From Sphingobacteriales bacterium (GTDB lineage Bacteria; Bacteroidota; Bacteroidia; Chitinophagales; Chitinophagaceae), in the NCBI GenBank assembly GCA_016200915.1, contig JACQDV010000031.1:1-37473 (forward strand): a stretch of 37,473 nt of DNA, written 5' to 3'. Positions 26,401 to 34,415 of this stretch are shown here, in pieces (the first letter of the stretch is position 1; the number at the start of each line of letters is the position of its first letter). The translations under genes and the position numbers were made by a program. A model generated the notes under the pieces. The model ran no database searches. It saw nothing but the letters and a program-made list of their open reading frames with translations, and was not told the DNA's origin.

Positions 26401-28549
26401 AAGCGTACCCCGGCGTATTATTATTCATCCTTTACCAAAAGCCGGGTTTATTTCTCCGGAGGTTTGCTTAGATGATGCTTCTGCTATCTTTAAAGACAGT
26501 AGTAAGATTGCAGATAATTCTGTGCTTACTTACAAATGGGTATTGGATGATCCTACCGCTACGCTATTTAATCCCAATATTTATACCATACAGAATCCGA
26601 AACATAAATATGCTTCTATAGGAAATTATACGGCGCAATTGTATGTTACTTCTAAAGATGGTTGTGTTGATTCTGTAAAACAGGCATTCACGGTTAATGG
26701 AGATATACCAGTGGCCAATTACATTGTTGCCAACGTAAATAGTCTTTGCAGTAATGATTCAGTTGCAATTGTCAATACATCTACCGTAAACTTTGGTAAT
26801 GTAACAAGAGTAGAGATATATTGGGATTGGGCTAATAGTTCTGCAGTGAGAGATACCGATGAATTACCTTTTTCAAATAAGGTGTACAAACATATCTATC
26901 CAAATTTCCAGTCACCCGTTAGTAAAACAGTACAGGTAAGGATGCTGGCTTTCTCCGGTGCAACCTGTGAGGATGCGATAATAAAAACAGTTACGCTGAA
27001 TGCAAGTCCTAAAGTGCAGTTTAATAATATACCGGGTATTTGTTTGGACGCAACATCTTACCAGATCATTCAGGCAAAAGAATTAGCAGGATTAACAGGA
27101 AGCTTTACTTATAGTGGAACTGGTATATCATCAACAGGATTATTTAATCCTGCAACAGCAGGAGTAGGGGTGCACACGATTAAATCATTATACACAACAT
27201 CAGTTGGTTGCCGTGATAGTGCTACTAATACGATTGAAGTATGGCCAAGACCAACAGCTGATTTTAGTGTGGTGAATCCAACCTGCGAAACAAAAGCCAT
27301 TACGTTTAATGATCAGTCAACTGCTAATGCAGGCAATTTAGCTCAATGGAACTGGACATACAGTGATGGTGGTTCATCAACAGGTAAAACAACCAATCAT
27401 ACATTTGCTACTTATGGTAATTATAATGTAACACTGCAGGTAATTACCGACAGGACTTGTACCAGTGTTCCGGTTACAAAAGCTGTTAAAGTAAATCCAT
27501 TACCTGTAGTTGATTTTGATTTGCCGAAAGTTTGTTTGCCTGCCGGTACAGCGCCTTTCACTGATAAATCAATAATTGCTGATGGTAGTCAGTCGCAGTT
27601 TACTTATCTATGGAATTTTGGTGATCGTAATGCGAGTGGTAATAACAGTAATACTTCTACTGTTAAAAATCCAACACATAATTATTCAGCATTAGGACCA
27701 TATACTGTTACTTCAACCGTTACTTCAAAAGATGGTTGTGTAAGTACTGCTTCCAAACAATTAGTGGATGTGTTCCCTCAGCCATTGGCAAACTTTAATG
27801 CAGTAACAGAAGTATGTGTGGGTAAAGAAATTTCTTTTACTGATCTAAGCAGCGGTGTTGTAAGAGATCTAAATAAATGGGAATGGAATTTTGGTGATGG
27901 ATCAAAATCAGCTGCACAAAATCCTAAACATACTTATAAGGATGCAGGTGAATACACCGCTACATTAAATGTATATACCACAGAAGGATGTATTTCTAAT
28001 CTTGCCAGCAAGCAGATTAATATTCGTCCTTATCCTGCAATAACTGCAGGTCCTGATTTGTTTGTATTGCAGGATGGAGAAAAAACCATTCAATCAAGTA
28101 TTGTATCTACTTCGCCTTATGGAAGTATTACAGCCTATCAATGGTCACCTGGTAGTTATTTAACAGCTACCAATATTTTATCACCCACTATTATTCATCC
28201 AAAAGATGATATTACTTATATATTGAAAGCAACAGGTACCGGTGGATGTATGAGTTCAGATACTGTTTTTGTAAAGGTGCTTAAATCATTGGTAATACCA
28301 AATACGTTTACCCCAAATGGCGATGGCGTAAATGATAAATGGGAAATACAATACCTGGATTCTTATCCCGGTTGTGTGGTGGAAATTTATAACACCGTTG
28401 GACAATTGTTATTCCGCTCTATTGGTTATGCTAACAAATGGGATGGAAGATACAATGGCAATCCATTACCGGTGGGAACTTATTATTATGTAATTGATCC
28501 AAAGAATAACCGCAAACCAATTGCCGGTTATGTAACGATACTGAGATAA
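23402..28549 (+). CDS. Giant T9SS-secreted adhesin: IgGFc-binding-like N-terminus, PKD repeats, type B sorting domain
   Basis: 1715 aa cell-surface protein. A signal peptide (MRKRILTLLSGLAILLHLQAQ) is followed by an IgGFc-binding-like region (residues about 22-470, starting NRGKDFWVAYGNHIRF and including SDQPIVAYAHIY). Residues about 570-1610 hold roughly ten PKD-like beta-sandwich repeats, some with classic motifs (WFWDFGDGNY, WSWDFGN, WEWNFGDG), others divergent. The last 87 residues (VIPNTFTPNGDGVNDKW ... WDGRYNGNPLPVGTYYYVI) are the gliding-motility-type C-terminal domain, the type B signal for T9SS export. The signal-peptide ATG is used as start; the frame extends 34 codons further up without a signal. 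It forms a two-gene unit with the PorP/SprF gene two bases downstream. Confidence 0.93.
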   Translation: MRKRILTLLSGLAILLHLQAQDISNRGKDFWVAYGNHIRFVTGNPINGQEMVLYLTSTQTANYKIEIPGAGWSTTGTVTANTVVTSVPIPKTGANDARLISEGKFNRGIHVTSDQPIVAYAHIYNANVSGAGILFPTPTLGKEYYSINFTQISNEAGSYSWFYAVATEDSTRIQITPSQNTLAGHVAGVPFDTLLMKGEVYNVMSDFDLTGSHIQSISNGTTACKRIAVFSGSGKIYIDCGGGANQSADNFIQQCFPSTAWGKKYITVPTKLMPYDYFRIAVSDPTTVVKVNGVVLTGLINGFYYEFINNQTNIIESDKPIMVAQYITTRGNCGNAEFNTGGGAGGDGDPEMIYLSSIEQTVDNVTLNSTPNYQINEHFINVLLKTSAIGSFTLDGSLQAGSFVTLPGDPTYSYAQFSVGAGQHNLKADSGFNAIAYGYGFAESYGYNAGANVKDLYQYISSQNQYATVKSPSACKGSPFNLSVTLPYKPTSMVWTIPGYATVSNNAPVFDSTFIVNNKQLYLYKLPGAYQYNVIGNYPIKVVVNNPTAEGCSGIQEVNFDLQVFDPPVAAINVTNSGCVTDSLGFTDNSNGNGRPVVKWFWDFGDGNYAYVKTPKHKYAAAGTYNVRYSILTDVGCLSDTITTTVKVSNPPIADFTISNPTCAGKAITFTDKSNANGSTITKWSWDFGNTVTSVQANGNPVNNIYAAPGTYRAKFFVQTNTGCTSKTDSLDIKINYNPVVDFSVPAVVCLPAGAAQFNDLSTIGDGTQAQFAYAWDFGDLSSGANNGAITKNPAHNFSTVGPYTIKLTVTSKDGCVTQGSKTLSNIYPQPKAKFIAPNEICLNDIINPLDQSDGKGSTVNQWFWSSSNGMTSTLKDPSFNLGIVDTVSLSLYIKNAVGCVSDTFTKDIIINSPPKPAFSYSNSLCEKNMLTFNDASTTQTGTIVNWIWQIYQLNPSGDIDSATFITYDKKDPSPISHVFNKPGEYYINQIEYTDKGCNRSVPRRIIIHPLPKAGFISPEVCLDDASAIFKDSSKIADNSVLTYKWVLDDPTATLFNPNIYTIQNPKHKYASIGNYTAQLYVTSKDGCVDSVKQAFTVNGDIPVANYIVANVNSLCSNDSVAIVNTSTVNFGNVTRVEIYWDWANSSAVRDTDELPFSNKVYKHIYPNFQSPVSKTVQVRMLAFSGATCEDAIIKTVTLNASPKVQFNNIPGICLDATSYQIIQAKELAGLTGSFTYSGTGISSTGLFNPATAGVGVHTIKSLYTTSVGCRDSATNTIEVWPRPTADFSVVNPTCETKAITFNDQSTANAGNLAQWNWTYSDGGSSTGKTTNHTFATYGNYNVTLQVITDRTCTSVPVTKAVKVNPLPVVDFDLPKVCLPAGTAPFTDKSIIADGSQSQFTYLWNFGDRNASGNNSNTSTVKNPTHNYSALGPYTVTSTVTSKDGCVSTASKQLVDVFPQPLANFNAVTEVCVGKEISFTDLSSGVVRDLNKWEWNFGDGSKSAAQNPKHTYKDAGEYTATLNVYTTEGCISNLASKQINIRPYPAITAGPDLFVLQDGEKTIQSSIVSTSPYGSITAYQWSPGSYLTATNILSPTIIHPKDDITYILKATGTGGCMSSDTVFVKVLKSLVIPNTFTPNGDGVNDKWEIQYLDSYPGCVVEIYNTVGQLLFRSIGYANKWDGRYNGNPLPVGTYYYVIDPKNNRKPIAGYVTILR
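25361..27797 (+). repeat. Internal duplication of a two-domain PKD block in the adhesin gene
   Basis: Codons from 25361 to about 25906 and from 27257 to about 27797 encode similar pairs of PKD-like domains: both begin ADF, NPTC, KAITF and run through VVDF, VCLPAG, GPYT, TSKDGCV to a PQP.A.F ending. The block spans residues about 654-835 and 1286-1465. Confidence 0.8.
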
Positions 28550-28551
28550 AG

Positions 28552-29571
28552 ATGAAAAGAGTTGTACTGATATTGATGATGGGGCTTGGGTTTGTGTCAA
28601 TAAAAGCACAACAACGTCCGTATTACACCCAATATATAATGAATAATTATATTCTCAATCCTGCCATCAGCGGAATAGAGAATTATACTGATGTAAAGCT
28701 GAGCTACCGCAATCAATGGGTAGGAATTGATGGAGCTCCCACTACTTTTTATTTCACCATTCATACACCCATTGGAAAGAAAGATGACCGTACAACGGCT
28801 ACCTCTTTCAGCACACCCGGAGAAAACCCGAGAGGCAAAGCTTACTGGCAGGAATACACTGCACCGGAACCACATCATGGCGTAGGAATGAGTATCGTTA
28901 ATTACAAGACAGGATATATTAACCGTTTCTTTATTAATGGAAGTTATGCCTATCATTTAGGATTATCTCCCAAAACAAATTTAGCAGCAGGTTTTGCAGG
29001 AGGAATATCAAGTATAGGATTGGATGCCAGCCAGATAAAATTAGCTAATCCGATTGACCCGGCGGTACCTAATGCCATAGCGACATTGCATAAAGTAAAA
29101 GCTGAATTGTCTGCAGGCTTATGGTTGTATTCTGCTGATTATTTTGTTGGTTTATCAGCACAGCAAATCATTCCGCAAAAATTACAGTTGACGGATACTA
29201 AATATGATAACACTACTTTAGTGCCGCATGTATTTGCTACTGCCGGTTATCGTTTCTTTCTCAATGATGAAGTATCTGCATTGCCTTCGGTGATGTTTCG
29301 TTATGTTCCTTCTCAGCCTGTTTTTACTGATCTGAATGTAAAGCTGCAATACCTCGATCGTTTTTGGGTGGGAGGTAACTTCAGGTTAAAGGAAGGTTTT
29401 GCTGCAATGACCGGTTTTAATATCTCCAGTACATTTAATGTTAGCTATTCCTACGAAGTAAATAATTCCCGTTATCTTCTGCAAAGTCAGCAAAGGGGAA
29501 GCCATGAGATTGTATTAGGCTTTTTGTTGGGTAATAAATATGGCGATACTTGTCCGCGGAATGTTTGGTGA
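28552..29571 (+). CDS. PorP/SprF family T9SS outer-membrane protein
   Basis: 339 aa outer-membrane beta-barrel. After the signal peptide (MKRVVLILMMGLGFVSIKAQ) comes the family hallmark YYTQYIMNNYILNPAISGIENYTDVKLSYRNQW in its usual place, then alternating strands and a Gly-rich barrel (HGVGMSIVNYKTGYINRF, YAYHLGLSPKTNLAAGFAGG). SprF-type proteins are needed for secretion or surface attachment of a partner that carries a type B C-terminal domain, and are encoded next to it. The ATG is two bases after the stop of the adhesin gene, so the pair is co-transcribed and this protein is probably dedicated to that adhesin. Its C-terminus is a little unusual in ending CPRNVW. Confidence 0.95.
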   Translation: MKRVVLILMMGLGFVSIKAQQRPYYTQYIMNNYILNPAISGIENYTDVKLSYRNQWVGIDGAPTTFYFTIHTPIGKKDDRTTATSFSTPGENPRGKAYWQEYTAPEPHHGVGMSIVNYKTGYINRFFINGSYAYHLGLSPKTNLAAGFAGGISSIGLDASQIKLANPIDPAVPNAIATLHKVKAELSAGLWLYSADYFVGLSAQQIIPQKLQLTDTKYDNTTLVPHVFATAGYRFFLNDEVSALPSVMFRYVPSQPVFTDLNVKLQYLDRFWVGGNFRLKEGFAAMTGFNISSTFNVSYSYEVNNSRYLLQSQQRGSHEIVLGFLLGNKYGDTCPRNVW

Positions 29572-29725
29572 TGTGACTGGTTGCTGGTTGTTAGTTACTG
29601 GTTGCTGGGAAATAATTTATAACCGAAGGTTAATTATCAACAAAATTCTATACAGATCATTGCTTATATTTAGGAGTTGCAGGCAATAAGTAATGACACC
29701 CAACTAATAACACTCGACAGACAGA

Positions 29726-30808
29726 ATGTGCAGAACTTATAATACGATTGGTTCACTGACGACCTTAAAATCACATTTGGAGAATAGCAACATTCATGAC
29801 TTCAAATCATTACAAGAAGTAATCGATTTCCAAAACTCTTATTCAGCTATCAGACAACAATTAATTTCTCTTCATGAAAATCTGATTGATCAAGAGAAAA
29901 ATATGCTCAATACTGATTTGCAGCAGTTAGAAGAAGCAATTCAAATACAAAAACAGCAATCAGAACAACGATTGATAGACGACATTGATAAACTGAAGCA
30001 ACAATTGAATATTTCGACAAATAATGCACCAACTAACTTTTTTCAGAAGATAATTAAAAATTTAAGGCATAGGAACTATAAAAGAAAAATTAAACAAAAA
30101 GAACACAATTTTGACATTGAAGTAAAAATGGCAATTAGTGAACTTGTTGGTAACTACCAATTCAAAAGCAATCGCTATCAATTCATAGCTTCACATGTTG
30201 ATGAAGCTGTAAGGCAAAGTGCCCAACATCCTTTATCAGAACTTGAAAGGAAGAAAACGAAAATAGACGAGTTAAACAGCTTTATTTATGGTGCATTAGG
30301 AGAACAAAAAGTTGTTAGGACATTAGAAGCTCTATCCGACGAATATTTTTTGATTAATGACTTTTCAGTTTCCTTTGCACCTGCAATCTATAACAGACAA
30401 GAAAATGATTACATAAAGTCTGTTCAAATTGACCATATCCTTGTAGCACCATCAGGAATATTTCTTATTGAAACTAAGAATTGGAGTGAAAAATCCTTGG
30501 AAAATTTGAGTCTACGTTCACCAGTTCAACAAATAAAGAGAGCAAACTTTGTTTTATATAAGTTGCTTAACAGTGAAATGAGCAATTATCGTCTACATTT
30601 AGACAGACATCATTGGGGTGACAAAAAAATATCAATTAGAAACCTGATTGTTTTGATGAATACAAAGCCAAAAGAAGAGTTTCAGCATGTGAAAATTTTG
30701 ACATTAAACGAACTTCTTGGATATGTAAATTATTTCAAGCCGATATTTTCAAATACTGAAACACAAAGAATCGCCGAATTTTTAGTGAACGCCAATAAAC
30801 AAAATTAA
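29726..30808 (+). CDS. NERD domain protein with coiled coil
   Basis: 360 aa. Residues about 50-95 form a long Gln/Glu/Lys-rich coiled coil; the C-terminal half has a nuclease-related (NERD) domain: YGALGEQKVVRTLEAL (Glu193), QIDHILVAPSGIFLIETKNW (Asp236, Glu249, Lys251), the residues expected of a PD-(D/E)xK-like nuclease core. No signal peptide. NERD proteins are thought to handle DNA, and some belong to defence loci, but none of the usual helicase or kinase partners is adjacent. The gene is more AT-rich and Lys/Asn-rich than its neighbours, which suggests transfer. Whether the nuclease is active cannot be judged from sequence. Confidence 0.85.
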   Translation: MCRTYNTIGSLTTLKSHLENSNIHDFKSLQEVIDFQNSYSAIRQQLISLHENLIDQEKNMLNTDLQQLEEAIQIQKQQSEQRLIDDIDKLKQQLNISTNNAPTNFFQKIIKNLRHRNYKRKIKQKEHNFDIEVKMAISELVGNYQFKSNRYQFIASHVDEAVRQSAQHPLSELERKKTKIDELNSFIYGALGEQKVVRTLEALSDEYFLINDFSVSFAPAIYNRQENDYIKSVQIDHILVAPSGIFLIETKNWSEKSLENLSLRSPVQQIKRANFVLYKLLNSEMSNYRLHLDRHHWGDKKISIRNLIVLMNTKPKEEFQHVKILTLNELLGYVNYFKPIFSNTETQRIAEFLVNANKQN

Positions 30809-30873
30809 CTTTGCAAACAAGAATAGTTCTAAAAACATAAAAGCAGCAACCAATAGCTATCAACCATACAACA

Positions 30874-31251
30874 ATGACAAACTTTTCTCTCAATCCCGAT
30901 ATGAACATTGAAGTTACTGCAAGGTTAATTGCTAAAGGCAGTGATGCACCTGTAACTGGAAAAGCATACAATGTTCGCTTGTACGATAAAGATTTTTTTG
31001 AAGATGATTTTTTAGGTGAAGCAAGTCCCGATGAAAACGGACGGGTGAAGATCAGTTTTAATCCTGATGATTTTGATGAGCAGGATGTACTGAAAGAAGC
31101 TTCACTTGATTTTTATTTTGTGGTGTTTAAGCAAGGTGAAGAAATTTTCCGCAGTAAAGTAATGGAAGATGTACCGGTGGAACGTTTTGAACGTTTTAAA
31201 ATGGGAGAGGGTGAAATATTTGATTTGGGAACTTTCCTTATTGAAGCATGA
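30874..31251 (+). CDS. Small acidic beta-sandwich protein, transthyretin-like
   Basis: 125 aa, acidic, without signal peptide or membrane segment. The segment YNVRLYDKDFFEDDFLGEASPDENGRVKISF resembles the start of transthyretin-like and C2-like domains (a strand, an Asp-rich loop, then a GxV-type strand). The assignment is to fold rather than function. A TAACTTTG box (30806-30813) about 60 bases upstream may be its promoter. Hypothetical protein would be an acceptable conservative label. Confidence 0.65.
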   Translation: MTNFSLNPDMNIEVTARLIAKGSDAPVTGKAYNVRLYDKDFFEDDFLGEASPDENGRVKISFNPDDFDEQDVLKEASLDFYFVVFKQGEEIFRSKVMEDVPVERFERFKMGEGEIFDLGTFLIEA

Positions 31252-31316
31252 CTATTCTTAATTTTCCTTTCGTCAATTTATTTCCTTTAAAATTTGCATT
31301 GCAGTAAATTTGTGCT

Positions 31317-31781
31317 ATGGAACAAGCTATATCAATCGTTGAATACAGCAACGAACACCATACAGATTTTCACCGGCTCAATCTTACCTGGTTAAATAAA
31401 TATAATTTAGCTGAAAGTCATGATTTGATGGTGTTGAATGACCCTGAAGCCACTATCATCAACCGTGGTGGTTATATATGGCTGGCAAAGGCCGGAGATA
31501 AAATTGTTGGTTCAGCAGCCATCATGAATGAAGGAAATGATCATTACGAATTAGCAAAGATGGCTGTGGATGATGCATGGCAGGGAAAAGGTATTAGTAA
31601 ATTATTGATTAAAGTTTGTATTAATAAAGCAAAAGCAATAGGTGCTAAGAAGTTAGAATTATTTTCAAATCATCAGCTTACTACCGCCATCGGCTTATAT
31701 GAGAAATATGGATTTAAACATGTGGAAGTAACCAATTCACCATTTGAAACAGCAGATATAAAAATGGAAATGAGTTTTTAG
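31317..31781 (+). CDS. GNAT N-acetyltransferase
   Basis: 154 aa acetyl-CoA-dependent acetyltransferase. The pyrophosphate-binding segment is MAVDDAWQGKGISKLLIKV (the QGKGIS part), followed by AKKLELFSNHQLTTAIGLYEKYGF, the usual C-terminal motif B. The N-terminal half (NLTWLNKYNLAESHDLMVLNDPEA) resembles the small DUF-linked GNATs that acetylate amines or amino acids. The ATG lies four bases after an exact TAAATTTG -7 box (31305-31312), suggesting a leaderless transcript, although no matching TTG is present at -33. Confidence 0.9.
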   Translation: MEQAISIVEYSNEHHTDFHRLNLTWLNKYNLAESHDLMVLNDPEATIINRGGYIWLAKAGDKIVGSAAIMNEGNDHYELAKMAVDDAWQGKGISKLLIKVCINKAKAIGAKKLELFSNHQLTTAIGLYEKYGFKHVEVTNSPFETADIKMEMSF

Positions 31782-31836
31782 TATAATCTGACAGGCTTAT
31801 GGTACAATAATTGTTTCATAGTTAAAAACTTAACCT

Positions 31837-32295
31837 ATGAAATTCAGGATGCTGATACTTCTTATTATACCTGTTTTTATTTCTTCTTTGCAAAATGTTC
31901 ATGCAGCTTCACCTTCTAAAAGAAAATTAGAAAAAGAAATACTGGAATATACTAACCAGTTAAGGGAAAAGAAGGGATTAGCACCATTAAAGCTGGTTAA
32001 TATTATAAGTGATGAAGCAGAAGATCACAGTGCTGATATGGCAAAACACCGGGTTGGTTTTGGTCACTCGGGGTTTAACAAAAGATTCAGCATACTGCGT
32101 AAAAAAATTCCCGGCTCTTTTTTAATGGCCGAGAATGTGGCTTACGGACCAAGATCGGGCAGGGACGTGGTTAACCTGTGGAAAAGATCACCACAACATC
32201 GTAAAAATATGCTGGGCAATTACAAGTATATAGGAATCGGAATTGCCACTAACTCATCAGGAGTACCTTATTACACACAAATATTCATCCGCTGA
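31837..32295 (+). CDS. Secreted CAP-domain (SCP-like) protein
   Basis: 152 aa. Signal peptide (MKFRMLILLIIPVFISSLQNVHA) then a single CAP domain: LEYTNQLREKKGLAPLKLV, EDHSADMAKHRVGFGHSGF (a conserved His), FLMAENVAYG, and VVNLWKRSPQHRKNMLGNYKYIGIGIA with the second His in SPQHR. CAP proteins are extracellular and their role in bacteria is mostly unknown. Short length means only the bare domain is present, with no cell-wall or sorting domain. Confidence 0.9.
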   Translation: MKFRMLILLIIPVFISSLQNVHAASPSKRKLEKEILEYTNQLREKKGLAPLKLVNIISDEAEDHSADMAKHRVGFGHSGFNKRFSILRKKIPGSFLMAENVAYGPRSGRDVVNLWKRSPQHRKNMLGNYKYIGIGIATNSSGVPYYTQIFIR

Positions 32296-32316
32296 TAAAT
32301 TTTCGTTTTTAAAAAC

Positions 32317-32345
32317 TTGGCATCCCTTGGTTTTGCAGTAAATTG
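32317..32345 (+). promoter_or_regulatory. Predicted promoter of the ABC ATPase gene
   Basis: TTG (32317-32319), 19-base spacer, TAAATTG (32339-32345), one base short of TAnnTTTG. The ATG at 32351 follows five bases later, so the transcript would be leaderless or nearly so. Confidence 0.5.
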
Positions 32346-32350
32346 CCGTC

Positions 32351-33109
32351 ATGAACAGCATCATCTCGGTAAAAAACCTCACTAAAAAATACGGGGACTT
32401 TGAAGCAGTAAAAGGAATTTCCTTTGATGTATATGAAGGAGAAATTTTTGGATTGCTTGGTCCCAATGGTGCCGGCAAATCCACTACATTAGAGATCATT
32501 GAAACATTAAGAAGTAAAACGAGTGGTGAAGTAAGGGTAAATGGTTTTGACCTGGATAAACAACCCGGCGATATCAAACGCATCATCGGTGTGCAATTGC
32601 AAACATCCGGTTTTTATCCCGGCTTAAGTTTGATTGATCTTATTAATCTCTTCAGTGGTTTGTATAATGAAGAAGTAAATGCAATGGAATTATTGCACAT
32701 GGTGAACCTGGAAGATAAAGCCAGATCAAAATTTAAAGAACTGAGTGGCGGACAAAAACAACGTTTCTCTATCGCTACTACACTCATTAATAAACCAAAG
32801 ATCATTTTCCTTGATGAACCAACAACAGGATTAGATCCGCAGGCAAGAAGAAATTTATGGGAGCTGATCAAAAACATTCGTGACAAAGGAACTACGGTTA
32901 TCATCACTACACATTATATGGACGAAGCAGAGCATCTCTGCGATCGTATTGCCATCATTGATTCCGGCAAAATAGTTTCCTTAGATACACCGGATAAAAT
33001 GATTGATGCGTTAGTGGCATCCGGTTTTGAACGTCCAAAGGATGTAAAGAAAGCTACGCTGGAAGATGTGTTTATTAATTTAACCGGTCACGCCTTAAGA
33101 GAAGATTAA
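32351..33109 (+). CDS. ABC transporter ATP-binding protein
   Basis: 252 aa ATPase of an ABC-2-type (drug or polysaccharide export-like) system. Walker A is GLLGPNGAGKSTT (residues about 37-49), the Q-loop is in IGVQLQTSG, the ABC signature is KELSGGQKQRFS, Walker B is PKIIFLDEPTTGLDPQ and the switch His is in VIITTHYMDEAEHLCD. An ABC-2 permease would be expected next to it; instead the next gene, 27 bases downstream, is an FKBP-type isomerase, so the permease must be encoded elsewhere. It may form one transcript with the two following genes. Confidence 0.94.
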   Translation: MNSIISVKNLTKKYGDFEAVKGISFDVYEGEIFGLLGPNGAGKSTTLEIIETLRSKTSGEVRVNGFDLDKQPGDIKRIIGVQLQTSGFYPGLSLIDLINLFSGLYNEEVNAMELLHMVNLEDKARSKFKELSGGQKQRFSIATTLINKPKIIFLDEPTTGLDPQARRNLWELIKNIRDKGTTVIITTHYMDEAEHLCDRIAIIDSGKIVSLDTPDKMIDALVASGFERPKDVKKATLEDVFINLTGHALRED

Positions 33110-33135
33110 AAATTCCAATATAAAAATCAAATCAA

Positions 33136-33873
33136 ATGATCAAACAAAGTTTATTTGTTATTAGTTTATCCGTACTGGGGGTTACTGTTATGGCGCAGCC
33201 TAAAACAAAAGTGGCTGCCAGGCCTGTTGCAAAAACTCCGATTGCTTCATTAAAAACAAAACTCGATTCGTTAAGTTATGCATTCGGGCAAAGTGTAGCG
33301 AGTCAGTTAAAGAATGTAGAAGTAAAAGACCTGAATTATGCCATCTTCCGTAAAGGAGTAGAAGATGGAATGAAAGGAGCTAAATCAGCTATGTCATCTG
33401 AGCAAATGAATAATTGCCTCAATGAACATTTCATGGGGGAGAAGATGAAAGAAGTAAATGCGGCAAAAGCTGAAGGGAAAAAATTTTTAGCTGAAAACAA
33501 AAAACGCAGTGGTGTAATTGAATTACCCAACGGTTTGCAGTATGAAATAATTAAAACAGGTAACGGCCCTGTTCCTAAAGTATCAGATACGATTGTAGCA
33601 CATTATGCGGGTACTTTGCTAAATGGAAAAGAATTTGACAATTCATATAAAAGGGGGGAACCTATCCGCTATCCTGCTAATCATTTAGTAAAAGGGTGGA
33701 CAGAAGCACTCACCCGTATGCCTGCCGGTAGTAAATGGAAATTATATATTCCTTCCGATCTTGGTTATGGAGATTATGGACAGGGAGAGATACCCGGCGG
33801 CGCTGTTTTAGTTTTTGAAATGGAACTATTAGAAGTAATTCCTGATAAAGGAACTGGTAAACTCAACAATTAA
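33136..33873 (+). CDS. FKBP-type peptidyl-prolyl isomerase, exported
   Basis: 245 aa. A signal peptide (MIKQSLFVISLSVLGVTVMAQ) is followed by the N-terminal dimerisation region of FkpA/Mip-type isomerases (SLSYAFGQSVASQLKNVEVKD, residues about 44-64) and a C-terminal FKBP domain (VSDTIVAHYAGTLLNGKEFDNSY, LVKGWTEALTRMPAGSKWKLYIP, LGYGDYGQGEIPGGAVLVFEMELLEV). It speeds cis-trans proline isomerisation, here in the periplasm or at the outer membrane. Its stop is two bases before the start of the YfiT-like gene, so these are co-transcribed. Confidence 0.95.
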   Translation: MIKQSLFVISLSVLGVTVMAQPKTKVAARPVAKTPIASLKTKLDSLSYAFGQSVASQLKNVEVKDLNYAIFRKGVEDGMKGAKSAMSSEQMNNCLNEHFMGEKMKEVNAAKAEGKKFLAENKKRSGVIELPNGLQYEIIKTGNGPVPKVSDTIVAHYAGTLLNGKEFDNSYKRGEPIRYPANHLVKGWTEALTRMPAGSKWKLYIPSDLGYGDYGQGEIPGGAVLVFEMELLEVIPDKGTGKLNN

Positions 33874-33875
33874 TT

Positions 33876-34412
33876 ATGAGCACAAAAACGATCAACTTAA
33901 GTTATCCCATTGGCAAATACGAGCCAAAGCCATACAGCGAAAAGCAAAGAGACGAATGGCTGAATGATATAAAATTTCTACCACAGGCATTAGAGAATGC
34001 AGTGCATGACCTGGATGAAGCACAACTGCAAACACCCTATCGTCCTGAAGGATGGACAGTGCACCAGTTGATACATCATGTGGCCGATAGTCATATAAAT
34101 GCGTATATCCGTTTTAAATTAGGATTAACGGAAGAGAACCCCACCATTAAACCATACGAAGAAAAATTATGGGCACAAATGTCGGATACAAAAAATCTTC
34201 CTGTCAATGTTTCTTTAACTATTCTGCATGCCGTACATACAAGATGGGATGAAGTACTGAAAAGCATTTCAGAAAAAGAATATGAAAGAACAGTGGTGCA
34301 TCCTGAGCATGGAAAAACAATGAGCCTATGGTTTTTGCTGGGACTATATGCCTGGCATAGTAAACATCATACGGCACATATTACTGCTTTGCGGGAAAGA
34401 ATGAAATGGTAA
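33876..34412 (+). CDS. DinB-family protein, YfiT/bacillithiol transferase type
   Basis: 178 aa four-helix-bundle metalloprotein of the DinB superfamily. The opening LSYPIGKYEPKPYSEKQRDEWL and the block RPEGWTVHQLIHHVADSHINAYIRFKL are typical of the YfiT-like (putative metal hydrolase / thiol transferase) subgroup; His in HQLIHHVADS and the pair in HSKHHTAHI near the C-terminus make up the usual metal site. The reaction in Bacteroidota is not established. It follows the FKBP gene by two bases. Transcription probably ends at the AT-rich inverted repeat just downstream. Confidence 0.88.
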   Translation: MSTKTINLSYPIGKYEPKPYSEKQRDEWLNDIKFLPQALENAVHDLDEAQLQTPYRPEGWTVHQLIHHVADSHINAYIRFKLGLTEENPTIKPYEEKLWAQMSDTKNLPVNVSLTILHAVHTRWDEVLKSISEKEYERTVVHPEHGKTMSLWFLLGLYAWHSKHHTAHITALRERMKW

Positions 34413-34415
34413 ATA

